Source: Mesorhizobium sp. M1C.F.Ca.ET.210.01.1.1 (GTDB lineage Bacteria > Pseudomonadota > Alphaproteobacteria > Rhizobiales > Rhizobiaceae). From it: a DNA stretch of 64,000 bases. The stretch spans positions 1 through 64,000 of the forward strand of contig NZ_SRUU01000027.1 in the NCBI RefSeq assembly GCF_004791585.1, written 5' to 3'. The notes below the pieces were generated by a model that worked only from the letters and a program-made list of their open reading frames with translations, had not been told where the DNA came from and ran no database searches. The position numbers and the translations under genes are program-made. This document shows, piece after piece, positions 16,401-25,196 of this stretch (positions are counted from its first letter, which is position 1; each line of letters begins with the position of its first letter).

Positions 16401-17165
16401 ATGTCGGCGCGCCGTCGGCCGACGAGCCAAGCTGGAACGCACGCATTGCCTCGCGCGGTCTGGCACTCGGCTCTCATTCTGTTTGGCGGACTTTGCATCG
16501 CTTGCGTGGTTCTGGCGGCTGCGCCGGCTCAGAGCCCGCCTGCCGTCATGCCTTCGGCGCGCAATCGTTACGAGGCTCACATCGCGGAAGCGGCGAGGCG
16601 CTTCCGTCTTCCACCGACCTGGATCCGCGCCGTCCTTGGCGCCGAGAGTGCAGGCGACCAACGCGCCACATCGCGCAAGGGCGCCATGGGGCTGATGCAG
16701 ATCGTGCCCAACACCTGGTCCGACCTGCGCGTTCGCTACCATCTGGGCGCCGATCCCTACGACCCGCACGACAATATCATAGCGGGCTCAGCCTATATCC
16801 GCGAGTTGGTTGATCGCTACGGATCGCCCGGCTGGATTGCCGCCTATAATGCTGGCCCTCGGCGTTACGAAGCGTCGCTGCAAGGCAGGCGACTGCCTCG
16901 GGAGACGCTTGCCAACGTCACGATCGTTGCATCCGCCATCGGCAGCGCTGGTGCAGCGAAAGCTACCAGACCGGCAGTCTCCGCCTCACGTGACTGGAAG
17001 CGCGCACCGCTGTTCGCCAAACCAAAAAATGGCAAACAGACCGACAGTTTGATGCAGCCCGCGCGCCCGCGCGACGGTACGTCTTTGGCGGGAGTTGCCC
17101 ACAGCAATCGGACCCCGGCTTCTGGCCTGTTCGCGCATGAAGCGCGCGGCAGGTCTGCGCCATGA
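16401..17165 (+). CDS. VirB1-like lytic transglycosylase
   Basis: A 254-residue SLT-family enzyme predicted to open peptidoglycan for the conjugation channel. A hydrophobic segment at 22-42 acts as signal or anchor. The catalytic glutamate is in AVLGAESAGDQ near residue 75, followed by GAMGLMQIVPNTW and AAYNAGP, the other SLT motifs. The C-terminal 90 or so residues are low-complexity, lysine- and arginine-rich. It is tightly linked to DUF736 upstream and faces the candidate oriT region. Confidence 0.85.
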   Translation: MSARRRPTSQAGTHALPRAVWHSALILFGGLCIACVVLAAAPAQSPPAVMPSARNRYEAHIAEAARRFRLPPTWIRAVLGAESAGDQRATSRKGAMGLMQIVPNTWSDLRVRYHLGADPYDPHDNIIAGSAYIRELVDRYGSPGWIAAYNAGPRRYEASLQGRRLPRETLANVTIVASAIGSAGAAKATRPAVSASRDWKRAPLFAKPKNGKQTDSLMQPARPRDGTSLAGVAHSNRTPASGLFAHEARGRSAP

Positions 17166-17265
17166 GCCGCTTCAGCGTCCTTCGCGTCAATTCGTGCTGC
17201 AGCGTGCCGTGGCGAGCGGAGCGGACAGGCGCAGGCGGCATGATCGAGCCGTGGCAGGATAAAAG

Positions 17266-17400
17266 GGCGCACATTGCGCGCCGGTCGAACAACACGATTT
17301 GCCAGGTTTTCAGGCCCGCGCCGCACATTGCGGCGCTTAAGGGCAATGTGCGCCTAACGCTCGAAGTCTTGTGTTTGCGTCCCTTTCTCCACATTGCGGG
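17266..17400. other. candidate oriT: ACATTGC repeat cluster upstream of rlxS
   Basis: GGCGCACATTG (17266-17276) and CAATGTGCGCC (17344-17354) are perfect 11-bp inverted repeats. Between them GCGCCGC (17318-17324) and GCGGCGC (17330-17336) form a hairpin around ACATT. A further ACATTGCGGG lies at 17391-17400, right before the relaxase gene. Relaxases usually nick near inverted repeats next to their own gene, so this is a candidate transfer origin. Confidence 0.45.
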
Positions 17401-17408
17401 ACAAAGCC

Positions 17409-19148
17409 ATGGCCGATGAGCGCACGTTTCGTATTCGGCCAGGCCGCATCCGCTCGACCCGCGCTCAAGCTGCACGGCCATTCATCGCGCAGGCACTAGC
17501 GGCGGCGAAAAAAGCTGGCGGTGGCGTGTCGCGCTCGGGAAAAGTGGTTTTTGGCAATCGCTCCCGGTTTGGTCACGGTCAGCGCGCCAGCATCCAGGCC
17601 AATCGCCTTATCACCTCGCGATCGCGCGGTGCGGTCCTAAAGGCTCGCGTTGTCCGTCGTACCGCGAGCGCTGCTTCACTTGCCACGCACCTCAATTATC
17701 TGCGCCGGGAGGGCGTGAGCCGGGACGGCGAGAAGGCAGGGTTGTTCGGGCCGCAGACGGGGGATGCCGACGGCGCGGCCTTTGCGGCGCGCGCCAAGGA
17801 TGATCGGCACCACTTCCGTTTCATTGTCTCTCCCGACGACGCCCTTGAGATGGCGGACCTCAAATCCTTTACCCGCGATCTGGTTGGACGGATGGAAAAG
17901 GACCTCGGCACGCGGCTCGACTGGGTCGCGGCCGATCACTGGAACACTGAGCATCCGCACGTTCATCTGATCGTGCGCGGCGTGCGCGACGACGGCCAGG
18001 ACCTGGTCATCTCGCGCGATTACATCAAGGAAGGAATGCGTGACCGGGCTCGCGACCTGATTACGCAGGAACTGGGTCCGTGCACAGATCTGGACATCCG
18101 CCGCTCGCTCGAAAGCCAGATCCAGTCCGAACGCTGGACCCAGCTCGATCGCCAGCTACTTCGCGACAGCCGCGACACCGGGGTCATCGATTTGGCCCAA
18201 CGCCCTCGTGGCCAGCCCGACGAATATCATGCGCTCAAGATCGGTCGTCTGCGCAAGCTTGAGGCGCTGGGTCTCGCCGACCAGGTCGGCCCGGGCCAAT
18301 GGGTCCTCGACGACCAGGCCGAAGCGACGTTGCGCGAGTTGGGCGAGCGCGGCGACATCATAAAGCGCATGCATCGCGCACTGACTGAGCGAGGCATCGA
18401 GCGGGGTTCGGCCAGTTATGTGTTGGCCGCCGAAAGTCTCGAAACACCTATTGTCGGCCGGCTGGTCGATCGCGGGCTCGATAGTGATCTGAGCGGTGCG
18501 GCCTACGCGGTTGTCGACGGCATTGATGGACGCATCCATCACATCAGACTTCCCGCTCTGGATGCCGCCGGCGACGGCCCGCCGGGATCGATCGTCGAGT
18601 TGCGCAGATTCGATGATGCGTGCGGCCACCGTCGAGTCGCGCTGGCGGTGTGCTCCGATCTCGCTGTGGATGAACAGGTTACGGCGCCGGGTGCGACCTG
18701 GCTCGACCGCCAGGCAATCGCTGGCGAGCCTGCCGCACTGGCGCAGGGAGGCCTCGGCGCTGAGGTCCGCGATGCCTTGGACCGTCGCGCCGAACATCTG
18801 GTCAATCAGGGGCTTGCCGAGAGGCAAGGCAATCGCATCATTTTCACCGCAAACCTGCTCGATACGCTGCGCTGCCGCGAACTGGAGATGATTGGCGATA
18901 AGCTCGCGGCCGATAGCGGACGGCCCTTCAACCGTACCTCCAGCGGCGACTACGCCGCCGGCGTCTATGGCCAGCGCTTGTGTCTCGCCTCCGGCCGTTT
19001 CGCCATGATCGACGACGGCCTTGGCTTCCAACTTGTACCCTGGACGCCCTCTCTCGAAAGGCATCTCGGCCAGCACGTTTACGGTGTCGCTCGTGGTGAT
19101 GGCGGCATCGACTGGAGCTTTGCTCGCAAGCGCGGGCTCGGTCTTTGA
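17409..19148 (+). CDS. rlxS: RlxS-type relaxase (DUF3363)
   Basis: A 579-residue relaxase of the VirD2-like/DUF3363 type found on rhizobial ICEs. The N-terminal domain shows HHFRFIVSPDDA near 130 and the histidine triad HPHVHLIVRG near 185, which binds the metal for nicking. A TASAASLATHLNYL tyrosine region lies near 90-105. The C-terminal half is the DUF3363 region. It should cut oriT and pilot the strand to the coupling protein. The start at 17409 (MADER) is preferred; an in-frame ATG 5 codons earlier is possible. traG follows after 22 bp. Confidence 0.9.
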   Translation: MADERTFRIRPGRIRSTRAQAARPFIAQALAAAKKAGGGVSRSGKVVFGNRSRFGHGQRASIQANRLITSRSRGAVLKARVVRRTASAASLATHLNYLRREGVSRDGEKAGLFGPQTGDADGAAFAARAKDDRHHFRFIVSPDDALEMADLKSFTRDLVGRMEKDLGTRLDWVAADHWNTEHPHVHLIVRGVRDDGQDLVISRDYIKEGMRDRARDLITQELGPCTDLDIRRSLESQIQSERWTQLDRQLLRDSRDTGVIDLAQRPRGQPDEYHALKIGRLRKLEALGLADQVGPGQWVLDDQAEATLRELGERGDIIKRMHRALTERGIERGSASYVLAAESLETPIVGRLVDRGLDSDLSGAAYAVVDGIDGRIHHIRLPALDAAGDGPPGSIVELRRFDDACGHRRVALAVCSDLAVDEQVTAPGATWLDRQAIAGEPAALAQGGLGAEVRDALDRRAEHLVNQGLAERQGNRIIFTANLLDTLRCRELEMIGDKLAADSGRPFNRTSSGDYAAGVYGQRLCLASGRFAMIDDGLGFQLVPWTPSLERHLGQHVYGVARGDGGIDWSFARKRGLGL

Positions 19149-19170
19149 CAAACAGAAGAAGGACCCTTTC

Positions 19171-21150
19171 ATGTCTGCCACGAAAATCCTTTGGGGCCAG
19201 ATCCTCACGGTCTTCCTGGTCGTCCTATTGACGACCTGGACAGCGACGCAATGGACGGCATGGCGGCTCGGGTTCCAGGCGCAACTCGGACCGACCTGGT
19301 TCGAAGTCGCCGGCCTGCCTGTCTACTATCCGCCCGCCCTATTCTGGTGGTGGTATTTTTATGATGCCTACGCCCCAACCATTTTCGTGGAAGGCGGACT
19401 GATTGCCGTGTCCGGTGGCTTTCTCTCGATCATTGTTGCGATCGGCATGTCTGTGTGGCGGGCGCGCGAGGTCAAGAACGTCCAGACCTATGGTTCGGCG
19501 CGATGGGCCGGCAGGAAAGAAGTGGAGGCTGCCGGGCTGCTCGGCGCCGATGGTGTGGTGCTTGGGCGCTATCACGGTCATTACCTTCGCCATGATGGTC
19601 CCGAGCATGTGCTGTGCTTCGCGCCGACCCGATCCGGCAAGGGTGTCGGCCTGGTGGTGCCGTCGCTGTTGACCTGGCCGGGCTCAGCGATTGTCCACGA
19701 CATCAAAGGCGAGAATTGGCAAATCACCGCTGGGTTCCGTGCATTGCACGGGCGCGTCCTGCTTTTCGACCCCACCAATTCAAAATCGTCGGCCTACAAT
19801 CCTTTGCTGGAGGTCCGCCGTGGTGAATGGGAGGTCCGCGACGTCCAGAACATCGCCGACATTCTGGTCGATCCGGAAGGAAGCCTCGAGAAGCGCAACC
19901 ATTGGGAAAAGACTTCTCACGCACTGCTGGTCGGCGCGATCCTTCACGTCCTCTACGCCGAGAAGAACAAGACGCTCGCTGGCGTCGCCGCCTTCCTCTC
20001 CGATCCTAGGCGACCGATCGAGTCCACCTTGGCGGCAATGATGAAGACCACCCATCTCGGCGACGCTGGTCCGCATCCGGTCATCGCAAGTGCTGCCCGC
20101 GAACTGCTCAACAAATCTGACAATGAGCGTTCGGGCGTGCTCTCCACGGCTATGTCCTTCCTCGGCCTCTATCGCGACCCTGTCATCGCCGAGGTGACGA
20201 GGCGCTGCGATTGGCGCATCAGCGACATCGTCGGCGCCAGGCAACCAGCTACGCTCTACCTGGTCGTGCCGCCCTCGGACATCAATCGGACCAAGCCGCT
20301 CATTCGCCTTATCCTCAACCAGATTGGGCGTCGCCTGACTGAGGACCTTCAGGCGAAATCTCATCGCCACCGGCTTCTCCTCATGCTCGACGAATTCCCA
20401 GCGCTTGGCCGTCTCGACTTCTTCGAGAGCGCGCTAGCCTTCATGGCTGGCTATGGGCTGAAGAGCTTCCTGATCGCGCAGTCGCTCAACCAGATCGAGA
20501 AGGCCTACGGTCCGAACAACTCCATTCTCGACAATTGTCATGTGCGCGTGAGCTTCGCCACGAATGATGAAAGGACCGCCAAACGTGTATCCGACGCGCT
20601 CGGCACAGCGACCGAGATGCGGGCGATGAAGAACTATGCCGGCCACCGGCTTTCGCCCTGGCTCGGACATTTGATGGTGTCGCGGCAAGAGACCGCCCGC
20701 CAATTGCTGACGCCTGGCGAGATCATGCAGCTTCCGCCGACCGACGAGATCGTCATGGTGGCGGGCACCCCACCGATCAGGGCGAATAAGGCACGCTATT
20801 ACGACGATGTCCGCTTGCGGGAACGCGTCCTGTCGCCGCCCGAACTAACGCGATCCGGGAAGGCTCTTCCTTGTGATTGGAGCAGCCTGCCGACCCTGAA
20901 TCAGCCCAGGGTCGACGAAGGCCCCGGCACGCCGAGCGATGAAGATGCGACCGGGTCCGAACGGCGTCAACAACCCGAACTGAACCGCGTGCCACCGGTC
21001 GAGAAAATGGCTCCGATCGAAAATGAGTTCGAACTCGACGCGGTCGACGACGCCGATGACGATGCAGTCCGCAATCGACGCCTGGCGCGGCTCATGCAAA
21101 GCGTGGCACGGCAGGTCTCGCTCGACCCCGATGACGGCATGGGGTTATAG
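19171..21150 (+). CDS. traG: TraG/VirD4 conjugal coupling protein
   Basis: A 659-residue type IV coupling ATPase that links the relaxosome to the transfer channel. Two membrane segments lie at about 8-25 and 65-95. Walker A is in APTRSGKGVGLVV near 155, Walker B in RLLLMLDEFPALG near 405, with QSLNQIEKAYG following. The C-terminal 110 residues are acidic and probably disordered. AGAAGGA precedes the chosen ATG; the open frame extends upstream but overlaps rlxS. It is followed after 5 bp by a CopG-like gene. The trb genes that often come next in such clusters are absent. Confidence 0.92.
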   Translation: MSATKILWGQILTVFLVVLLTTWTATQWTAWRLGFQAQLGPTWFEVAGLPVYYPPALFWWWYFYDAYAPTIFVEGGLIAVSGGFLSIIVAIGMSVWRAREVKNVQTYGSARWAGRKEVEAAGLLGADGVVLGRYHGHYLRHDGPEHVLCFAPTRSGKGVGLVVPSLLTWPGSAIVHDIKGENWQITAGFRALHGRVLLFDPTNSKSSAYNPLLEVRRGEWEVRDVQNIADILVDPEGSLEKRNHWEKTSHALLVGAILHVLYAEKNKTLAGVAAFLSDPRRPIESTLAAMMKTTHLGDAGPHPVIASAARELLNKSDNERSGVLSTAMSFLGLYRDPVIAEVTRRCDWRISDIVGARQPATLYLVVPPSDINRTKPLIRLILNQIGRRLTEDLQAKSHRHRLLLMLDEFPALGRLDFFESALAFMAGYGLKSFLIAQSLNQIEKAYGPNNSILDNCHVRVSFATNDERTAKRVSDALGTATEMRAMKNYAGHRLSPWLGHLMVSRQETARQLLTPGEIMQLPPTDEIVMVAGTPPIRANKARYYDDVRLRERVLSPPELTRSGKALPCDWSSLPTLNQPRVDEGPGTPSDEDATGSERRQQPELNRVPPVEKMAPIENEFELDAVDDADDDAVRNRRLARLMQSVARQVSLDPDDGMGL

Positions 21151-21155
21151 CCGCC

Positions 21156-21611
21156 ATGATCCGCCGCAAGAAGAAAGTGCAAATCTCAGTCTATCTCGAT
21201 GAGGCGATCATGAAGATGCTCGCCGACTATGCGGCCCGGCGCGACCAGCCCCAATCCATGATCGCAGAGGCCGCAATCGCGTCGTTTCTGTCGCCGGATG
21301 CCGACGAACGTCGCGAGGCTGCAATCGCCAAACGCCTCGATCAAGTTGATCGCCGCCTCGCACGGCAGGAGCGCGATATCGGTATCGCGATCGAAACCCT
21401 GGCGGTGTTCGTGCGGTTCTGGCTCGCGACCACGCCAGCTTTGCCGGAAGTTGCGGCCCAGGCGGCTCGCGCCAAGTCGGCCGAACGCTATCAGGCTTTC
21501 GTCACGGCCCTGGGCAGGCGTCTGGCCAAGGGACCGAAACTGCGGCAGGAGATATCGGAGGATATCGATCGAGTTGACGACAAGGCAATGCCGTCCCCAG
21601 CCGGAAGTTAG
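21156..21611 (+). CDS. CopG-type ribbon-helix-helix protein next to traG
   Basis: A 151-residue protein with an N-terminal ribbon-helix-helix (KKVQISVYLDEAIMKMLADYA, with RRDQPQSMIAEAAIASFL as the helices) and a helical C-terminal tail. CopG-like genes directly between traG and trbB are usual in rhizobial transfer regions, where they may regulate transfer genes or assist the relaxosome. Here it is the last recognisable transfer gene; trbB does not follow. Confidence 0.8.
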   Translation: MIRRKKKVQISVYLDEAIMKMLADYAARRDQPQSMIAEAAIASFLSPDADERREAAIAKRLDQVDRRLARQERDIGIAIETLAVFVRFWLATTPALPEVAAQAARAKSAERYQAFVTALGRRLAKGPKLRQEISEDIDRVDDKAMPSPAGS

Positions 21612-21970
21612 GCTCTTGTTCGCGCAGTTGCTCATCGGCCTGACGGCGAGTTCCACGGGTGCCGGACATTTCCGGCTGCCGTTTGCCCGCCAGTGGCACC
21701 TAACCGGCGGGAGCGTAGCGGTTGGTGTCCCAACACAGCTTGATCTGCCACTTGCCCGAGAAAGCGACTGAACGGCACGATGCGATGCGACCAGAAAACT
21801 GAGATTTACGTGCTTTGCCGCTCCCGCCCAGCGTCAAGGTCCAGCACCAAATAGCGAGCCTGAACGGCTGCTGCCGGCCATTGTGCTCGACAGGGCGCTC
21901 CAACTTTGACCTAATGGCACCCCGCTCCATCTCGACGGAGCCCAGCCGATCTGAGCGGCCAGGTGAGAGA
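21612..21970. other. junction stretch at the right end of the transfer block
   Basis: About 360 bp with no supported gene on the plus strand. A minus-strand frame entering from 22092 ends at 21700 with protein-like residues (WQIKLCWDTNRYAPAG), which might be the end of a small or decayed gene; I do not recognise it. No attachment-site repeat is apparent. Confidence 0.35.
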
Positions 21971-22303
21971 ATGAAATTCACGCCGACAGCCATTTTGCCG
22001 ACAATCACTGTGCTGCTCTTTGCGGGATGCTCGTCGACCACCGCGTCGATCAATCCAGCGAAATACGACAAAATGAGCTGCGCCGAGCTCAACAGCGCGG
22101 TTGGCGATACCGCAACCGAGATTTCTCAGATCGCCATCGGCCGCGGCAAGGTTGCCAACACGAGCGTGCCTGGCTGGCTGCTCGGCGGCGAGCGCGTCAA
22201 GACCGTAGTGGCCAACCGCGACACGGCAAGGGTCGAACGGCTGCAGCAACAGCAGCAGGCGATTATCACGGCGAGGAAGAGCCGCTGCCGGTCCTCGCAA
22301 TGA
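21971..22303 (+). CDS. small lipoprotein, unknown function
   Basis: A 110-residue secreted lipoprotein: a short signal peptide ends in a lipobox (LLFAGC, cysteine near residue 18). The mature part has KYDKMSCAELNSAV and a coiled, glutamine-rich end (VERLQQQQQAIITARK) with a final cysteine. No named family is recognised. A GAGAG lies just before the ATG. It sits between the transfer genes and the chromosomal peptide transporter, so it could belong to either side. Confidence 0.65.
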   Translation: MKFTPTAILPTITVLLFAGCSSTTASINPAKYDKMSCAELNSAVGDTATEISQIAIGRGKVANTSVPGWLLGGERVKTVVANRDTARVERLQQQQQAIITARKSRCRSSQ

Positions 22304-22389
22304 TCAGCGCGTCACCCGGCGGCGGCAAGCCTTAAGCCGCATCGCGCCGAAACGTATTCAGGCTGCGCGCTTCAAGTTCCTGTTTTTGT

Positions 22390-22433
22390 GTATGTCGTTC
22401 TCCCAGACCGCTGCTCACTTTTGGGCGACATGC
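22390..22433. repeat. palindromic intergenic repeat, copy 1
   Basis: ATGTCG (22392-22397) pairs with CGACAT (22426-22431), and CCCA pairs with TGGG, around a CCGCTGCTCAC-type loop. Related copies lie at 40520-40552 and, in part, at 59672-59696. It sits between the lipoprotein gene and the 3' end of the opp operon and may also act as a transcription end. Confidence 0.6.
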
Positions 22434-22434
22434 A

Positions 22435-24054
22435 TTAAGCGCTCATCCTGAATCTGGTCGTGTCGATTGCCGCCTTCATCAGCGTCTGCGTGTAGGCCTC
22501 GCGCGGATCGTCGAAAATCTCCTCGGTCGGTCCTTCTTCGACGATCTTGCCCTGCTTCATCACGATGATGTAGTCGGCCATAGCGCGCACGACCGCGAGG
22601 TCGTGGCTGATGAAGAGATAGGACAGCGCGTGATTGGCCTGCAGCTTGCGCAAGAGCTCGACGATCTGCTTCTGCACCGAGCGGTCGAGCGCCGAGGTCG
22701 GCTCGTCCAGCACCACCACTTTCGGCTTCAGGATCATGGCGCGCGCAATGGCAATGCGCTGGCGCTGGCCGCCGGAGAATTCGTGCGGGTAGCGGTTTCG
22801 GGCATTGGGATCAAGGCCGACCTCGCGCAGCGCCTCGACGGCGCGGTGGTCGCGCTGCTTGCTGTTCAGCGAGGGCTCGTGCACCAAAAGCCCCTCGGTG
22901 ATGACCTGGCCCACGGTCATGCGCGGCGAAAGTGAGCCGAACGGATCCTGGAAAACCAACTGCAATTCACGCCGCAGTGGTCGCATCGCCTGGCGGTCGG
23001 CCTCAGAAATGTCACGGTCGCCAAAGCGGATGACGCCGTCGCTGGGCAAGAGCCTCAGCAGCGCACGGCCGAGCGTCGACTTGCCGGAACCCGACTCGCC
23101 GACGATGCCGATGGTCTGGTTGCGCTTCAGCCGGATCGAGATTTTGTCCACCGCGCGCAGCATCAGCGGCTCACCGCCGAGGAAGCCGCCGCCGATCTTG
23201 AAGACGACCTCGACATTGCGACCTTCGAGCAGCACCTGCGCATTGGCCGGCGGCGGGCCCTTGGTGCCGGTCGGCTCGGCCGCGAGCAGCATCTTGGTGT
23301 AGGCGTGCTGCGGATTGGCGAAGAGCGCTTCCACCTGGCCCTCCTCCACGACTTCGCCCTGGCGCATGACATAGACGCGGTCGGCGAAGCGTCGCACGAT
23401 GCCGAGATCGTGGGTGATGAAGACGATCGCCATGCCGAGCTTGCGCTGCAGCTCGGCAAGCAGCATCAGGATCTGCGCCTGGATGGTGACGTCGAGCGCC
23501 GTCGTCGGCTCGTCGGCGATCAGGATGTCGGGATCGTTGGCCAAGGCCATGGCGATCATGACGCGCTGGCGCTGGCCGCCCGACATTTCGTGCGGATAAG
23601 ATTTCATCCGCCGTTCCGGATCGGGGATGTGCACCAGCCTGAGCAGCTTCAGCGCCTCTTCTCGCGCCGCCGGGGCATTCAGCCCGCGATGCCGGCGGAT
23701 CGGCTCGATCAGCTGATTGCCGATGGTGTAGAGCGGATCGAGCGAGGTCATCGGCTCCTGGAAGATCATGCTGATCTTGCGGCCTCGGACCTTGTTGAGC
23801 TCGCTCTTGGTCATCTCCAGGAGATTGCGACCGCGATAGTCGACCCGGCCGGTGGCCTCGCCGTTCGAGGAGAGTAGGCTCATCGCCGCCATCATTGTCT
23901 GGCTCTTGCCGGAGCCGGATTCGCCGACGACGGCGACGGTTTCGCCGGCATTGACCTTGATGTTGATGCCCTTCACCGCCTCGACGGTGCCGTCGAGGGT
24001 CTGGAACCGGACGCGCAGGTCCTTGACGCTGAGGATCGTTTCGGAAGCGGTCAT
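22435..24054 (-). CDS. fused OppD-OppF type peptide ABC ATPase
   Basis: A 539-residue protein with two complete ATP-binding cassettes. The first has Walker A VVGESGSGKSQTMM and signature MSGGQRQRVMIAMAL; the second has IVGESGSGKSTLGRALL and FSGGQRQRIAIARAM. Each has a Walker B (DILIADEPTTALD and VVVLDEPTSALD). It powers uptake of oligopeptides through the permeases encoded upstream. Fusion of the two ATPases is common in rhizobial Opp-type systems. The start at 24054 (MTAS) has GGGGA upstream; 24069 is an alternative. Last gene of the operon. Confidence 0.9.
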   Translation of the reverse strand: MTASETILSVKDLRVRFQTLDGTVEAVKGINIKVNAGETVAVVGESGSGKSQTMMAAMSLLSSNGEATGRVDYRGRNLLEMTKSELNKVRGRKISMIFQEPMTSLDPLYTIGNQLIEPIRRHRGLNAPAAREEALKLLRLVHIPDPERRMKSYPHEMSGGQRQRVMIAMALANDPDILIADEPTTALDVTIQAQILMLLAELQRKLGMAIVFITHDLGIVRRFADRVYVMRQGEVVEEGQVEALFANPQHAYTKMLLAAEPTGTKGPPPANAQVLLEGRNVEVVFKIGGGFLGGEPLMLRAVDKISIRLKRNQTIGIVGESGSGKSTLGRALLRLLPSDGVIRFGDRDISEADRQAMRPLRRELQLVFQDPFGSLSPRMTVGQVITEGLLVHEPSLNSKQRDHRAVEALREVGLDPNARNRYPHEFSGGQRQRIAIARAMILKPKVVVLDEPTSALDRSVQKQIVELLRKLQANHALSYLFISHDLAVVRAMADYIIVMKQGKIVEEGPTEEIFDDPREAYTQTLMKAAIDTTRFRMSA

Positions 24055-24071
24055 GTCAGCGATCCCCATCT

Positions 24072-25196
24072 TTATCGATCTTTTGGGTCTAGCGCGTCGC
24101 GCAGGCCATCGCCGACAAAGTTGAGCGCGAACAGCGTCGAGACGAGGAAGAAGGCCGGGAACAGAAGCAGCCAATTGGCATAGCCGATGTTCTTGGCGCC
24201 GACCGAGATCAGCACGCCCCAGCTGGTCATCGGCTCCTGCACGCCGAGGCCGAGGAAAGAGAGAAAACTTTCCAGGATGATCACCTGCGGCACCAGCAGC
24301 GTCATGTAGATGACGACCGGGCCGAGCAGATTGGGGATCACGTGGCGCACAAGGATGCCGCGGTAGCCGACGCCCATCGCTTCGGCGGCCTGGACATATT
24401 CCTGCCTGCGGATCGACAGCGCCTGGCCGCGCACGATGCGGGCCATGTCGAGCCACAGCACCGCGCCGACCGCCAAAAACATCAGCACGAAGTTGCGGCC
24501 GAAAAACACCACCAGCATGATGACGAAGAAGATGAAAGGCAGCGAATAGAGCACGTCGACGATGCGCATCATCACCTCGTCGACCCTGCCGCCGGCAAAG
24601 CCGGCCGTCGCGCCGTAGATCACCCCGATGACGCCGGCGACGACGCCGGCAAGCAGGCCGATGGCCAAAGAAATGCGCCCGGCCATCAGGGTACGTGAAA
24701 GCAAGTCGCGCCCGGTGTTGTCAGTGCCGAAGTAGAAATATTGCTGCTTGATGGCGGAGCTCATCGTCACTTCGAGCCCGTCGGGCGATTTGCTCTCGAT
24801 CTTTGTGTCGTCGAAGGCGTCCGAGCGGTCGAGATAGCGGATGTTGCGGTCGTCTACCGGCTTCTTGGAGGTGACTGTCACGATCACGCGGCTGCCGTCC
24901 TGATGCCATTCCTTGATGTCGACGCGCATACGCTTGATGGCGTCGGTCAATGCGGTCTGGATCATGTCGGGCTTCGGGTAGGCCGAGAGGCTCGGCGGCG
25001 TGCGCACATAGTCGCCGTAGATGGTGGTGTATTCATGCGGCACGACCATCGGGCCGAACACGCTAATGACGGCGATGAACGCCAGATAGTAGAGGCTGAA
25101 CATGGCGGCGCGGTTGCGCTTCAGTCGCGCCCAGGCGTTGCCCCAAAGCGAGCGGCCGACGATCGGCTCTGGAACGGCTACGGCAAGGTCAGTCAT
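24072..25196 (-). CDS. oppC: OppC-type peptide ABC permease
   Basis: A 374-residue inner-membrane permease. After one N-terminal membrane helix (AMFSLYYLAFIAVISVFGP) there is a long periplasmic insert (about 65-165), then the usual five-helix core with the EAA-type loop QAAEAMGVGYRGILVRHVIPN that contacts the ATPase. It pairs with OppB. The start MTDLAV at 25196 overlaps the OppB stop by 8 bp, as expected for a coupled operon; the longer open frame upstream is not used. Confidence 0.9.
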   Translation of the reverse strand: MTDLAVAVPEPIVGRSLWGNAWARLKRNRAAMFSLYYLAFIAVISVFGPMVVPHEYTTIYGDYVRTPPSLSAYPKPDMIQTALTDAIKRMRVDIKEWHQDGSRVIVTVTSKKPVDDRNIRYLDRSDAFDDTKIESKSPDGLEVTMSSAIKQQYFYFGTDNTGRDLLSRTLMAGRISLAIGLLAGVVAGVIGVIYGATAGFAGGRVDEVMMRIVDVLYSLPFIFFVIMLVVFFGRNFVLMFLAVGAVLWLDMARIVRGQALSIRRQEYVQAAEAMGVGYRGILVRHVIPNLLGPVVIYMTLLVPQVIILESFLSFLGLGVQEPMTSWGVLISVGAKNIGYANWLLLFPAFFLVSTLFALNFVGDGLRDALDPKDR

